NCBI GenBank assembly: GCA_016710095.1
Contig: JADJLL010000004.1
Location: 62,001-126,000, forward strand
Length of the DNA stretch: 64,000 nt
DNA from: Candidatus Eiseniibacteriota bacterium
GTDB taxonomy: Bacteria; Eisenbacteria; RBG-16-71-46
Direction: 5' to 3'
Every line of letters begins with the position of its first letter. The stretch's first letter is position 1. The position numbers were made by a program, and so were the translations under genes. Positions 17,415 to 25,426 of the stretch are shown one piece after another. The notes below the pieces were generated by a model. The model was not told the DNA's origin. It was given only the letters and a program-made list of their open reading frames with translations, and did no database searches.

Positions 17415-17891
17415 GTGGAACTCGATCTGGCTCCGCAGGTGCAGAAGGCGCTCGAGAACCGTTGGGAGCCCGTCTATCGCAGCCAGCTGCACTACCTCGT
17501 CACGTGGAACACGCGTGGACGCCGGCCGGTGCTGAAGGAGCGTCATCTCGACGCGCTGCGACAGTTGCTCCGTCAGACCTGCGAGGAACGCGGCATCGAA
17601 CTCGTCGAGATGGTGGCGGGTCCGGATCACGTGCACGTGCTGTTCGGACTGCGCCCCACGCAGAGCGTGGCGAGTGCGGTGCGTGAACTGAAGGGCCGCA
17701 GCACGCTCGACCTGATGGCGCAGTACCCCGAGCTGCGCGTCTGGCTTCGCGGCAACCTGCTTTGGGACGAGCGCTACGCGGTGGAGACCGTGAGCCCGCT
17801 CCGCCTCGAGAAGACCCGCGAGCGGCTGCAGAACACGCACCGCGCACTCTTCGACCCGATGTACCCCGAAGCCTGGGCCGAAGCCAGCTAA
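17415..17891 (+). CDS. tnpA: IS200/IS605-like (RAYT-type) Y1 transposase
   Basis: 158 residues. HUH endonuclease/transposase of the Y1 family, which cuts single-stranded DNA through a 5'-phosphotyrosine. The HUH metal motif is PDHVHVLF (about 75-82); the nucleophile is probably the Tyr in DERYAVETVS (about 121). Other patterns: SQLHYLVTWNTRGRRPVL near the N-terminus and SAVRELKGRSTLDLM. Length and the single ORF without TnpB resemble REP-associated transposases, often domesticated. GTG at 17415 has AGGAGG upstream. A large imperfect hairpin lies 10 bp past the stop. Confidence 0.9.
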   Translation: MELDLAPQVQKALENRWEPVYRSQLHYLVTWNTRGRRPVLKERHLDALRQLLRQTCEERGIELVEMVAGPDHVHVLFGLRPTQSVASAVRELKGRSTLDLMAQYPELRVWLRGNLLWDERYAVETVSPLRLEKTRERLQNTHRALFDPMYPEAWAEAS

Positions 17892-17900
17892 GCGAAACTT

Positions 17901-17962
17901 CCCCGCGCCGATCGCACACCTGCACCGCGCACGACTTCGTCGGAGTGCGGTCGGCGCTGGGG
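17901..17962. repeat. Large imperfect hairpin between tnpA and ribA
   Basis: CCCCGCGCCGATCGCAC at 17901-17917 pairs with GTGCGGTCGGCGCTGGGG at 17945-17962 with one bulge and one wobble, around a 27-nt loop; weaker pairing (GCGAA/TTCGC) extends outward. It could be a bidirectional terminator for these convergent genes or a REP-like substrate of the adjacent transposase. Confidence 0.55.
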
Positions 17963-17978
17963 ATTCCTCATTCGCGAA

Positions 17979-18734
17979 CTAGGCGGAGTGCGTACCCGTC
18001 GCCGCGGAGATCGCGGGGATCGCCGGCTTCATCGTGCTCATCGGCTCCACGCCGGGAAGCACGCCGAGCCAGTGGCCCGATCGACGCTGCTTGGTGCGCA
18101 GGTATTCCGCGTTGTGGCGATTGGGAGCGATGACGATCGGGATCCGGCCCGCGACGGTGATGCCGCGCTCGCGCAGCCCGGTCACTTTTCGCGGATTGTT
18201 CGTCATCAACTTCACGCTCTTCACTCCGAGCGCGCGCAGCATGTCGGCGGCGACGGTGTAGTCGCGCTCGTCATCACCGAACCCGAGCAGGTGATTGGCC
18301 TCGACCGTGTCGTGGCCGTCGTCCTGCAGCGCGTATGCACGGATCTTGTTCGTGAGGCCGATACCGCGGCCCTCCTGTCGCAGGTACAGCAGCACGCCTT
18401 CCTTCAGAGTGCCGAGATGCGCGAGCGCCTGCTCGAGCTGGTCGCGGCAGTCGCACCGGAGCGATCCGATCACGTCACCCGTGAGGCACTCGGAGTGAAC
18501 GCGAACCGGCACACTGCGCGCGCCGCGGACCTGGCCGCGCACGATCGCGAGGTGCTCCTTGCCCTGCGAGTCCGGCGTGAAGGCGACCGCGCGGAAGTGC
18601 CCGAAGCGCGTGGGCAGATCGGCGATGGACACGAGCTGCACTTCGGCTTGTGGGGCGCGCGCGAATCCGTGGACTGCCGCGCGCTCCGCGCGTTCCGCGC
18701 GTTCCGCGAGCCTCTGTCGAATGGTGTTGGCCAT
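17979..18734 (-). CDS. ribA: GTP cyclohydrolase II
   Basis: 251 residues. Converts GTP to 2,5-diamino-6-ribosylamino-pyrimidinone phosphate, formate and pyrophosphate, the first committed step of riboflavin synthesis. Zinc Cys residues are in SECLTGDVIGSLRCDC (about 85-100); the catalytic stretch is LYLRQEGRGIGLTNKIRAY and the C-terminal signature is VKLMTNNPRKVTGL. It is a stand-alone RibA without a fused RibB domain. The N-terminal 25 residues are charged (AERAERAERA) and the C-terminal tail of about 40 residues is unconserved. ATG at 18734 has GGAGG six bases upstream. Confidence 0.94.
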   Translation of the reverse strand: MANTIRQRLAERAERAERAAVHGFARAPQAEVQLVSIADLPTRFGHFRAVAFTPDSQGKEHLAIVRGQVRGARSVPVRVHSECLTGDVIGSLRCDCRDQLEQALAHLGTLKEGVLLYLRQEGRGIGLTNKIRAYALQDDGHDTVEANHLLGFGDDERDYTVAADMLRALGVKSVKLMTNNPRKVTGLRERGITVAGRIPIVIAPNRHNAEYLRTKQRRSGHWLGVLPGVEPMSTMKPAIPAISAATGTHSA

Positions 18735-18835
18735 GATGATCCTCCCTGCGAGCGAACCCTTCCGATGCGTCGGGCTCGAAGGAGGACTTCGGAGATTTCG
18801 GCGGCTCGCCTGCGAGAGCGTCGCCGGGCGTGCGA

Positions 18836-19756
18836 TCAACCGCGCTCGACGGAGGCTTCGGCGGCCTCGGGCTTGTTCCGCGAGGCCAACAGCGCGGCGG
18901 CGAGCACGAACGCCGCCCCGACGAGCTGCATCGCCCCGAGTTTTTCGTCGAGAAACACCGCAGCCGTGATCATCGCCACGAGCGGCTCGGAGGTGGCGAT
19001 CACTCCGGCTTCGGCGGCGGGCAGGCGACGCAGGCCCATATAGAAGAGCGCGAAGGGTACGAGCGTCGAGAAGAACCCGAGCAACACGAACATGCCCCAG
19101 AGCTCGGGCGGATAGTTCGACGCCACGATCACCCAGGGCGGATTCCGGAATGCCCAGAACACGGCCGCGATGACGAACGTGTAGAGGAGGACGGTTTCCG
19201 GCGCGTACCGCGCGAGCACGGCCTTCGAGTTCATGATGTAGAAGGCGAACGAAATCGCGGAGTAGAACGAGATCCCCCAGTCGAGGGGCGACGCCTGGAC
19301 CTGGCCCACTCGGACTCCGCCGACGAGCAGGAGCGTTCCCAGGAGCGCGCACGCGACGGCGCCGATCATCGTCCAGCCCACCCAGCGGCCGCGCACGAGA
19401 TCGAACGCGACGATGAGCGCGGGCGCGAGGTACTGGATCAGGATCGCGAGCCCGACCCCGAGTTTCGAGATCGAGTAGTAATAGCTGCCCTGCACCGCGG
19501 CCACCCCGAGAATGCCGAGCAGAAGGAAGCGCGGGATGTCGGCCACGGCGACGCGCAACGCGGAGCGTCGGAACAGAGCGAGGAGCGCGGCGAGCACGAG
19601 GGACGCGATCGTCAGCCGGAGTTCCACGACCACGAGCGGGTCCACCTGTCGCGTGTGGAACATGAAGCGCGCGAGGGTCGCGGTGCTCGCCCAGAGCACG
19701 GTGGCGGCGAACACGAACCAGCGTCCGGTCGCCCGGTGCTTCTCGCTCTCCGCCAT
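18836..19756 (-). CDS. EamA/DMT-family transporter
   Basis: 306 residues with about ten hydrophobic helices in two EamA repeats: the first opens FVFAATVLWASTATLARFMF, the second around DWGISFYSAISFAFYIMNSK; the end is IATSEPLVAMITAAVFLDEK and VGAAFVLAAALLASRNK. DMT exporters carry amino acids, nucleotides or metabolites; the substrate cannot be assigned. ATG at 19756 has AGAAGG upstream. It lies 101 bp upstream of ribA on the same strand, so a riboflavin-related role is possible but unsupported. Confidence 0.9.
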   Translation of the reverse strand: MAESEKHRATGRWFVFAATVLWASTATLARFMFHTRQVDPLVVVELRLTIASLVLAALLALFRRSALRVAVADIPRFLLLGILGVAAVQGSYYYSISKLGVGLAILIQYLAPALIVAFDLVRGRWVGWTMIGAVACALLGTLLLVGGVRVGQVQASPLDWGISFYSAISFAFYIMNSKAVLARYAPETVLLYTFVIAAVFWAFRNPPWVIVASNYPPELWGMFVLLGFFSTLVPFALFYMGLRRLPAAEAGVIATSEPLVAMITAAVFLDEKLGAMQLVGAAFVLAAALLASRNKPEAAEASVERG

Positions 19757-19775
19757 GCGTGCCTTCTCCCCATAG

Positions 19776-19815
19776 TCGCGCGGGCCCGGATGCCGAAGCA
19801 CCCGGGCCCGCGCGA
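19776..19815 (-). terminator. Hairpin after the PPC lipoprotein gene
   Basis: TCGCGCGGGCCCGG (19776-19789) pairs with its complement at 19802-19815 around a 12-nt loop, directly past the minus-strand stop at 19831. Long and stable, but with no U-tract. Confidence 0.6.
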
Positions 19816-19830
19816 GACTTCGTGCTTCGG

Positions 19831-20274
19831 TCAGCGCGATCCGACCGTGATCGTATACGGCGTCGCGGTGTTCGAGAAAGATCCGACGCGAACCGTGTAC
19901 GTCCCGGCGGGCAGCGCCGGCAGCGTGCAGGTCTCCGGATGCCCGGCCGTGTCCACCGTGCGCACGAAGATGCCCGCGGCGTTGCTGATGCTCAACTCGA
20001 GATCGTTGCCGTTGCTCCAGTCGAGGCGCACGAAGAGATTCGTCGTGGCGGTCGCGGTGACGCGATAGAGATCCACGTCCGCCGCGCTCGCCGCGGAGCC
20101 GCTGAACGTGATGTCGCTTCCGGTGAGCGTGCCCATGGACTGGCTCGTGAAGTCGTTGGGCTCGGCTTCGGTGTTGCCGGGCGGCGGGCTGGTGCTGCCG
20201 CTGCCGCCACCACCACCGCAACCGGCGAGCGCGAGCGAGAGAACGAGCAGGGCGAGCGTGGAGATGTGGCGCAT
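19831..20274 (-). CDS. Lipoprotein with PPC (pre-peptidase C-terminal) domain
   Basis: 147 residues. Lipobox LALAGC (Cys about 18), then a Gly/Ser-rich linker and one PPC-type beta-sandwich: EAEPNDFTSQSMGTLTGSDI, DVDLYRVTATATTNLFVRLD, LPAGTYTVRVGSF. PPC domains usually follow secreted proteases and aid secretion or substrate binding. Here the domain stands alone, 26 bp downstream of the subtilase gene on the same strand, so it may act with that protease. ATG at 20274 has GGGAG eight bases upstream; the longer in-frame start overlaps non-coding-looking sequence. Confidence 0.85.
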   Translation of the reverse strand: MRHISTLALLVLSLALAGCGGGGGSGSTSPPPGNTEAEPNDFTSQSMGTLTGSDITFSGSAASAADVDLYRVTATATTNLFVRLDWSNGNDLELSISNAAGIFVRTVDTAGHPETCTLPALPAGTYTVRVGSFSNTATPYTITVGSR

Positions 20275-20300
20275 GTCGAGCACTCCCTTGTCGGCGCGGT

Positions 20301-22688
20301 TCATCGCGACACCACCAGTCGGATCGAGCGCGTACCCGCCGGGGTCATGAGGCGCGCGAAGTACAGTCCGCTCGCGAGCGAGCGGCCGGACGCGTCGTTC
20401 CCGTCCCAGTTGAGCGAATGCACACCGGCGTCCACTTCGCCGTCTTGGATCGTCCGCACGCGGCGGCCGCCGACGTCGTACAGCGACAGATTCACGCGTT
20501 GGCGCGAGGAGGTCGTGAAGCTCAACCGAGCGCCGGCGTTGGAGGGGTTCGGGTAGGCCATCATCGCGCGTGCGCCGTCTTCGACCTGGTCGCACGGCAC
20601 CGTCGTTCCGTTCGGCATCATGATGACGCAGCCGAGCGGATCGGGCGTGGCCTGCAGCGCGGCGAGCGCGTTCACGCGGCCGGCGCCCTGGATGTTCGGG
20701 GCCGCGCCCGCGACGACGGTCGCGGTCTGCGCGAGGATCGTGCGCGCGTTCTCGGGCGTGAGCGACGGATCGCGCTGGAGCATGAGCGCCACGATGCCCG
20801 TGACGTGCGGCGACGCCTGGCTCGTGCCCTGCTGCTGCTGGAGCCCGCCGCCCTGAAGGATGCTCGAGCGTGCCGCCGGATAGTCCTTCGACAGCGCCGA
20901 GATGATGGTCGAGCCGGGCGCCGTGAAGTTCGGCAACGAGCGGCCGTCACCCGATGGACCGCGGCTGCTGAAGAAGGCGACCGTGTCGATCTGCGTTCCC
21001 GGGTTGGTGCGCGTCGCGTTGTCGATGTCGACGTACTGCGTCTTCGTCGTGTGCGCACCGACACAGAGGATGCGCTTGGCCGTGCCCGGAATGCCGATCG
21101 TCTTCGCGACGTTGCCCGCGCGGAACCAGTTGGGCGCCGCGATCGAGTTGTCGAAGAACTGCGCTCCCGCGACCGCCCACATGTCGAACGTGCCGGTGCC
21201 GAACGTGTACACCGTCCACACGAGCAGGCTCGGGTCGATGCCACCGGAGGCGGCCTCGATCGAGACGAACACGTTGCGTGCCCCGTTGTTCGGGTCGGCC
21301 GTCGTGCGGGCGTCGATCACGAGATTGGCGAGCGTCGTGCCGCCCTGCGTGACCGCGGTGCCCTGCAGCAGCTGGCCCGGAGCCGCGGCGGCGCTGATGT
21401 AGACCGGCGTCGTGATGTCGCTCGGGTCGTACGCGGCGAGGCCGAAGCTGATGTTCGACGACGAGGGCGCCCAGATGTCGATGTAGCCCGCGGAGCCCAG
21501 GAGGAACGTGCCCGTCTCGAGCGCGTCGTTGAAGGCCGTGCCCTGCACGGTGTATCCGCCGTGGATGGGATCGGAACCTTCGTTGCCCGCAGCCGCGACG
21601 ATGATGCGTCCCGGTCCGACGAACCGATCGAGGAACTGCTCCTGGAGCGAGGTGCCGTCGTGCGCGCCGGCCTGGCCGCCGAGGCTGAGGTTGACCACGG
21701 CCGGCTTGCCGAGCGCCGCGGCCTGATCGAGCAGGAAGGCCGTTCCGTTCACGACGTCGGCGTCCGAGAACCCGCCGTTGCTCTGCGCGTCGCGAATACC
21801 CTTCACGAAGAGGATGTCCGCGGCGGGGGCCATGCCCTTGAACGCCGCGTTGCGCCGCCCGCCACCAGCGGCGATGCCGGTGACGTGCGTACCATGTCCG
21901 TGTCCACCGCTGCCGTCGATCTCGGGGCAGGTGAGCGAGTCGAGCTGGCCCGGCCGGCACGTCGCACCGTCGGTGCCGATCGAGTAGTCGAGCAGCGCGC
22001 GCACGCGGGAGAGATTGCCCGCGGTGCGGAAGTCGGCGTGCGTGAAGTCGAGTCCGCTGTCGAGCACACCCACCGCGACGCCCGTTCCGTCGTACGCCTG
22101 GGGCAATCCCCCGGCGCCGGCCTGCACCTGCGACACCTTGCTGCGCACGCGGCTCGAGTCGAGCGCGCTCGACCAGCGCGTGGACAGCGTCATCTGGCGG
22201 ACCGCGTCGAGCGAGGCGATGCCGGCGAGGCGCGAGATCGGCGCGCGAACGATGGCGAGGTCGCCCTTCTGGAGGACGACCTTTCCACCGGCGACGTTCA
22301 CGGCGTTCACGCCGGTCACTTCGTCGAGCCGCGCGAACACGAACGTTTCGGGTTCCACGCTCGCGGCGGCGGGCAGCACATAGTAAGGAGAGCGGTCGGC
22401 GCGGTAGATCGCGATCGCCGAGGGATCGCGAACGAGCGCCGCGCTCGCCGATGCGACGGCGGCGGGGTTCGCCGCGCCGGCACGCTCGAGCAACAGGCGC
22501 AGCGGGGCGTCCATCTTGCGGTCGAGCGCGTTCGCCGTGTGCGCGGCGAGCGTCGAGACGGGCGCGGCGGTCGCGTTGCGCGTCGTCGCGCGCGACACGT
22601 CGGCCACGGTCGGGCGCGCGAACGCCGCCGCGTGTGCGAGCAGGCTCGCGCAGGCGAGGGCGATTCCGAGGGTGCGCGGACTCGTCAT
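20301..22688 (-). CDS. Secreted subtilisin-like serine protease with FlgD-like C-terminal domain
   Basis: 795 residues. Signal peptide (MTSPRTLGIALACASLLAHA), a pro-region (about 30-190), then an S8 catalytic domain with Asp in VGVLDSGLDFTHADF (about 213), His in HGHGTHVTG (about 266), oxyanion Asn in VAAAGNEGSDP and Ser in GTSQASPHVTG (about 626). A long insert lies between Asn and Ser. The last 85 residues (MAYPNPSNAGARLSF, SLYDVGGRRVRTI, LNWDGNDASGR, ASGLYFARL) are the FlgD-like domain used for outer-membrane sorting in FCB-type bacteria. ATG at 22688 is preferred; ATG at 22715 is possible. A propeptide-like lipoprotein gene precedes it and a PPC lipoprotein gene follows. Confidence 0.93.
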   Translation of the reverse strand: MTSPRTLGIALACASLLAHAAAFARPTVADVSRATTRNATAAPVSTLAAHTANALDRKMDAPLRLLLERAGAANPAAVASASAALVRDPSAIAIYRADRSPYYVLPAAASVEPETFVFARLDEVTGVNAVNVAGGKVVLQKGDLAIVRAPISRLAGIASLDAVRQMTLSTRWSSALDSSRVRSKVSQVQAGAGGLPQAYDGTGVAVGVLDSGLDFTHADFRTAGNLSRVRALLDYSIGTDGATCRPGQLDSLTCPEIDGSGGHGHGTHVTGIAAGGGRRNAAFKGMAPAADILFVKGIRDAQSNGGFSDADVVNGTAFLLDQAAALGKPAVVNLSLGGQAGAHDGTSLQEQFLDRFVGPGRIIVAAAGNEGSDPIHGGYTVQGTAFNDALETGTFLLGSAGYIDIWAPSSSNISFGLAAYDPSDITTPVYISAAAAPGQLLQGTAVTQGGTTLANLVIDARTTADPNNGARNVFVSIEAASGGIDPSLLVWTVYTFGTGTFDMWAVAGAQFFDNSIAAPNWFRAGNVAKTIGIPGTAKRILCVGAHTTKTQYVDIDNATRTNPGTQIDTVAFFSSRGPSGDGRSLPNFTAPGSTIISALSKDYPAARSSILQGGGLQQQQGTSQASPHVTGIVALMLQRDPSLTPENARTILAQTATVVAGAAPNIQGAGRVNALAALQATPDPLGCVIMMPNGTTVPCDQVEDGARAMMAYPNPSNAGARLSFTTSSRQRVNLSLYDVGGRRVRTIQDGEVDAGVHSLNWDGNDASGRSLASGLYFARLMTPAGTRSIRLVVSR

Positions 22689-22717
22689 GGGGCGATGTCC
22701 CTTTCGGGTGAGCATGG

Positions 22718-23068
22718 TCACTGGGCCTCGCGCGTCTGCGAAAGCTGGAGGCTGAGGACGAAGTCGAGCGCGGCGACATGCGCGACGTCGACGGGGCGGA
22801 TGCGCGCGGTGAAGAGCGCGTCGTTCACGGTGCCGATCTCGGCGCCGGCGCTCTCGAGCAGCTTGCGCCGTTCGGCGTCGATCAGGCCGCTGACCTTGCC
22901 GAGCACTTCGATCTTCGTGGTCGCGCCGGGGCCGTCCGTCTGGAGCACCCACTCGACTCGCGTGCGCAGCGGCGCATCACACTTGCTCTCGAACGCGTGA
23001 CGCTCGGCATCGGTGCAGCTGGTGCAGAGCAGGAGCGCGAGCAGCGTCGGCCACAGGAGTTTCTTCAT
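22718..23068 (-). CDS. Lipoprotein resembling a stand-alone protease propeptide
   Basis: 116 residues. Signal peptide with lipobox LLCTSC, then about 95 residues that read as two beta-alpha-beta units: TTKIEVLGKVSGLIDAERR, KLLESAGAEIGTVNDALFTA, RIRPVDVAHVAALDFVLSLQ. That layout (strand, helix, a turn of the AGAEIG type, strand, helix near AALDFVL, final strand) resembles the inhibitor-I9/subtilisin propeptide fold. ATG at 23068 has GAGG upstream. The stop is 2 bp from the alternative subtilase start, so the two are co-transcribed. It may chaperone or inhibit the protease; the fold call is inference. Confidence 0.72.
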   Translation of the reverse strand: MKKLLWPTLLALLLCTSCTDAERHAFESKCDAPLRTRVEWVLQTDGPGATTKIEVLGKVSGLIDAERRKLLESAGAEIGTVNDALFTARIRPVDVAHVAALDFVLSLQLSQTREAQ

Positions 23069-23139
23069 GCGTTCCCTCGCAATGGGTTGGGGCACTTTGT
23101 GAAGCCATGCAACGAGTTGCGAGATTTCGTAGAAGGAAG

Positions 23140-23538
23140 TCAGCCGCGCCTGGGATCGGAGGACATCTCGACTGCTTCGCTCCCGACCTCAAGCATGGTG
23201 CAGCGCCCGGTGAAATGAACACCGGGCTCCATGATGACGCTGTAGGCAGAGACGTCGCCTTCGATCCGCGCGCCTGCCTTCATCTCAATCGTGCCGAGCG
23301 CTCGGACATTGCCGTGCACGCGGCCGCGGATCAGGGCCTCGCGGACCTCGACATCCGAACGCATGATGCCGTGCTCACCGATCTCGAGCCTGTCGCAGTT
23401 CAGGATGTCTCCCTCGAACTCGCCATCGATCTTCAGCGTCCCGGTCACCATGAGGGTGCCGCGAAAACTGGAGCTGACGCCGATGACCGTGTTCGGCGGC
23501 GGGGTCTCGTCCTGAGGAGTGCGCTTGGAGAACTTCAT
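23140..23538 (-). CDS. Bactofilin cytoskeletal protein
   Basis: 132 residues, one bactofilin (DUF583) domain from about 18 to 115: TVIGVSSSFRGTLMVTGTLK, IDGEFEGDI, EIGEHGIMRSDVEVREALIR, GRVHGNVRALGTIEMKAGAR, IEGDVSAYSVIMEPGVHFTG. The repeating G-x2-hydrophobic pattern gives a right-handed beta-helix that polymerises without nucleotide on membranes. Short polar N- and C-tails. ATG at 23538 or GTG at 23541; GGAGG lies 11 or 8 nt upstream. Last gene after parAB; in Myxococcus bactofilins scaffold ParAB-associated chromosome positioning, so the linkage fits. Confidence 0.93.
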   Translation of the reverse strand: MKFSKRTPQDETPPPNTVIGVSSSFRGTLMVTGTLKIDGEFEGDILNCDRLEIGEHGIMRSDVEVREALIRGRVHGNVRALGTIEMKAGARIEGDVSAYSVIMEPGVHFTGRCTMLEVGSEAVEMSSDPRRG

Positions 23539-23578
23539 CACTGGAGCTTCCTCCTTCGATAAGACGACGCCTCAGGGA

Positions 23579-24466
23579 TTACATCACACCCCAGGCCTCG
23601 AGCAGTCGCTCGAGGTCTTCCTGCGAGTAGAACTCGAACTCGACCTTCCCGCCCTTACGGCCAGGAGCGATGGCGACGTGGGTGCCGAATTTCTGCTGGA
23701 GCTTCGTCTCCCACTCGCCCAGCCCCTCGAGCTTCTCGCCGCCGCGGGGGCGCGAATGCGCCTTGCGGGACTTGCGACGGACGAAGGCCTCCGTGCGGCG
23801 CACCGAGAATCCCTTCGACTGGACATACCGGGCCGCGGCGAGCTGCTCGCCCGAAGCCTCGATCGAGAGGATGGCGCGGGCGTGGCCGGCCGTCAGTGTT
23901 CCACGTGAAACCATCTCCATCACCTCGACCGGAAGCACAAGCAGGCGAAGGGAGTTCGAGATCGAGCTGCGCTGCTTTCCGACCCGCTCCGAGACCTGGT
24001 CGTGGGTCAGGCCGACGCGCTCGATGAGCGCCTGGTAGGCGCGAGCCTCGTCGATCGGGTTCAGGTCCTCGCGCTGGATGTTCTCGATGAGCGCGAGCTC
24101 CATCATCTCGGTGTCCGTGTACTCCCGGACGATCGCGGGGATCTTCGAGAGTCCCGCCAGGTGCGCGGCCCGGAGGCGGCGCTCACCGGCGACCAGCTGG
24201 TAGTTATCCTGCCCGAGCTTTCGCACGATGACCGGCTGAAGGATGCCGCTCGCCTTGATCGAGTCGGCCAGCTCCTTGAGCGAGTCGTCGTCGAAGCGCT
24301 TTCTCGGCTGGAAAGGATTCGCGCCGATGTCCTGCAGCTCGACTTCGAGCACGCCGGCGTTCGTCGCCGGGGCTTCCGCCACCACCTGCCGGCCTTCCAC
24401 GGCCTGCGCTGCGGCCGAAGTGGAGATCAACGCCTCCAGTCCGCGCCCAAGAACCTTCTTACTCAT
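23579..24466 (-). CDS. parB: Chromosome partitioning protein ParB
   Basis: 295 residues. A CTP-dependent clamp loading at parS. N-terminal ParA-interacting peptide (KKVLGRGLEALIS), then the ParB/Srx domain with NPFQPRKRF, VIVRKLGQDNYQLVAGERRLR (Arg-rich CTP motif GERRLRA) and ALIENIQREDLNPIDEA, the HTH (LTHDQVSERVGKQRSSISNSL) and a C-terminal dimerisation end. ATG at 24466 lies inside the 3' end of parA (8-bp overlap) with GGAGG nine bases upstream. A parS copy lies within the gene. Confidence 0.97.
   Translation of the reverse strand: MSKKVLGRGLEALISTSAAAQAVEGRQVVAEAPATNAGVLEVELQDIGANPFQPRKRFDDDSLKELADSIKASGILQPVIVRKLGQDNYQLVAGERRLRAAHLAGLSKIPAIVREYTDTEMMELALIENIQREDLNPIDEARAYQALIERVGLTHDQVSERVGKQRSSISNSLRLLVLPVEVMEMVSRGTLTAGHARAILSIEASGEQLAAARYVQSKGFSVRRTEAFVRRKSRKAHSRPRGGEKLEGLGEWETKLQQKFGTHVAIAPGRKGGKVEFEFYSQEDLERLLEAWGVM
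23897..23912. promoter_or_regulatory. parS site inside parB
   Basis: TGTTCCACGTGAAACC differs from the B. subtilis parS sequence only at the last base. Its central CACGTG palindrome is intact, and it is identical to the copy at 25386. Confidence 0.88.
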
Positions 24467-25220
24467 GCTCCATGACCTCCCGAGCAAGCTCCCGGTAGCT
24501 TTCCGCCCCGGTGCTGTTGGGGTCGTACAGAACGATGGGCTTGCCGTGAGACGGCGCCTCGCTCAAGCGAACGTTTCGGGGAACCATGGTCTTGTACACG
24601 CGCTCGGCGAAGAACTTTCTCGCCTCCTCCGCCACCTGCTGGGAGAGATTGAGCCGCGCGTCGAACATGGTGAGCAGCACACCCTCGATGCGAAGGGCGG
24701 GATTCAGATGGTCCTGGACCAGCCGGATGGCACCGATGAGCTGCGTCAACCCCTCGAGAGCGAGGTATTCGCACTGCAGGGGGATCAGCACCGAGTCCGA
24801 GGCCGTCAGCGAGTTCACCGTCAGCAGCCCGAGAGACGGGGGGCTGTCGATGAAGATGTAGTCGTAGGAGTCCCGGACCTTCGTGAGGCAGGTCTTCAGC
24901 CGGGTCTCGCGCGCCATCATCCCCACCAACTCCACCTCGGCACCCGAGAGACGCTGCCCGGCGGGCACAACGTCGAGGGCGGCGAGCGCGGTGGGCATGA
25001 TGGCCTGCTGCATCTCCGAATGTCCGATCAGCACTTCATAGGTCGTATGGCGCTGGTCGTTGCCGTTGATGCCGAGGCCGCTGGTGGCATTGCCCTGCGG
25101 ATCAATGTCGATGAGCAGGACCCGCTTGTTCTCCTGGGCCAGGCAGGCACCCAGGTTGATCGCGGTGGTCGTCTTGCCAACCCCACCCTTCTGGCTGGCA
25201 ATCGAAATAACTCGTCCCAT
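24459..25220 (-). CDS. parA: Chromosome partitioning ATPase ParA
   Basis: 253 residues. Deviant Walker A SQKGGVGKTTTAINL with the signature Lys (about 9-18), Walker A' VLLIDIDPQGNATSGLG, Walker B DYIFIDSPPSLGLL, and IPLQCEYLALEGLTQL. ParA binds DNA nonspecifically and cycles with ParB to move origins. No N-terminal HTH, so it is the chromosomal (Soj) type and not an autorepressing plasmid type. ATG at 25220. It follows rsmG across a 206-bp gap holding a parS site. Confidence 0.97.
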   Translation of the reverse strand: MGRVISIASQKGGVGKTTTAINLGACLAQENKRVLLIDIDPQGNATSGLGINGNDQRHTTYEVLIGHSEMQQAIMPTALAALDVVPAGQRLSGAEVELVGMMARETRLKTCLTKVRDSYDYIFIDSPPSLGLLTVNSLTASDSVLIPLQCEYLALEGLTQLIGAIRLVQDHLNPALRIEGVLLTMFDARLNLSQQVAEEARKFFAERVYKTMVPRNVRLSEAPSHGKPIVLYDPNSTGAESYRELAREVMEHE

Positions 25221-25385
25221 GCGTAGGATCGTCCAAGCGCGTTGCGCGCTATCGAGGCGTAGGGAGGGGGCCCGGCGCTGCAGGCGGGAGCTACGGCCTT
25301 CAGTCGGGGATGCCGGGTGCGGGCCGTGGAGGCCCGCTTCGGCCGCGCGAAGATAGCAACGCGGCCCTCGCACCCTCAAGCACTA

Positions 25386-25401
25386 TGTTCCACGTGAAAC
25401 C
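25386..25401. promoter_or_regulatory. parS site between rsmG and parA
   Basis: TGTTCCACGTGAAACC, identical to the copy within parB 1.5 kb away. Two identical 16-mers of this type are very unlikely by chance and mark the origin-proximal centromere. Confidence 0.92.
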
Positions 25402-25426
25402 ACTGATACAAAATCTCGTGAGTCGT

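Noticed and set aside
16501..17962. A composite mobile element bounded by the two hairpins and carrying lexA plus tnpA
   Set aside because: The two hairpins share no sequence, lexA has its own promoter and terminator, and no target duplication is seen.
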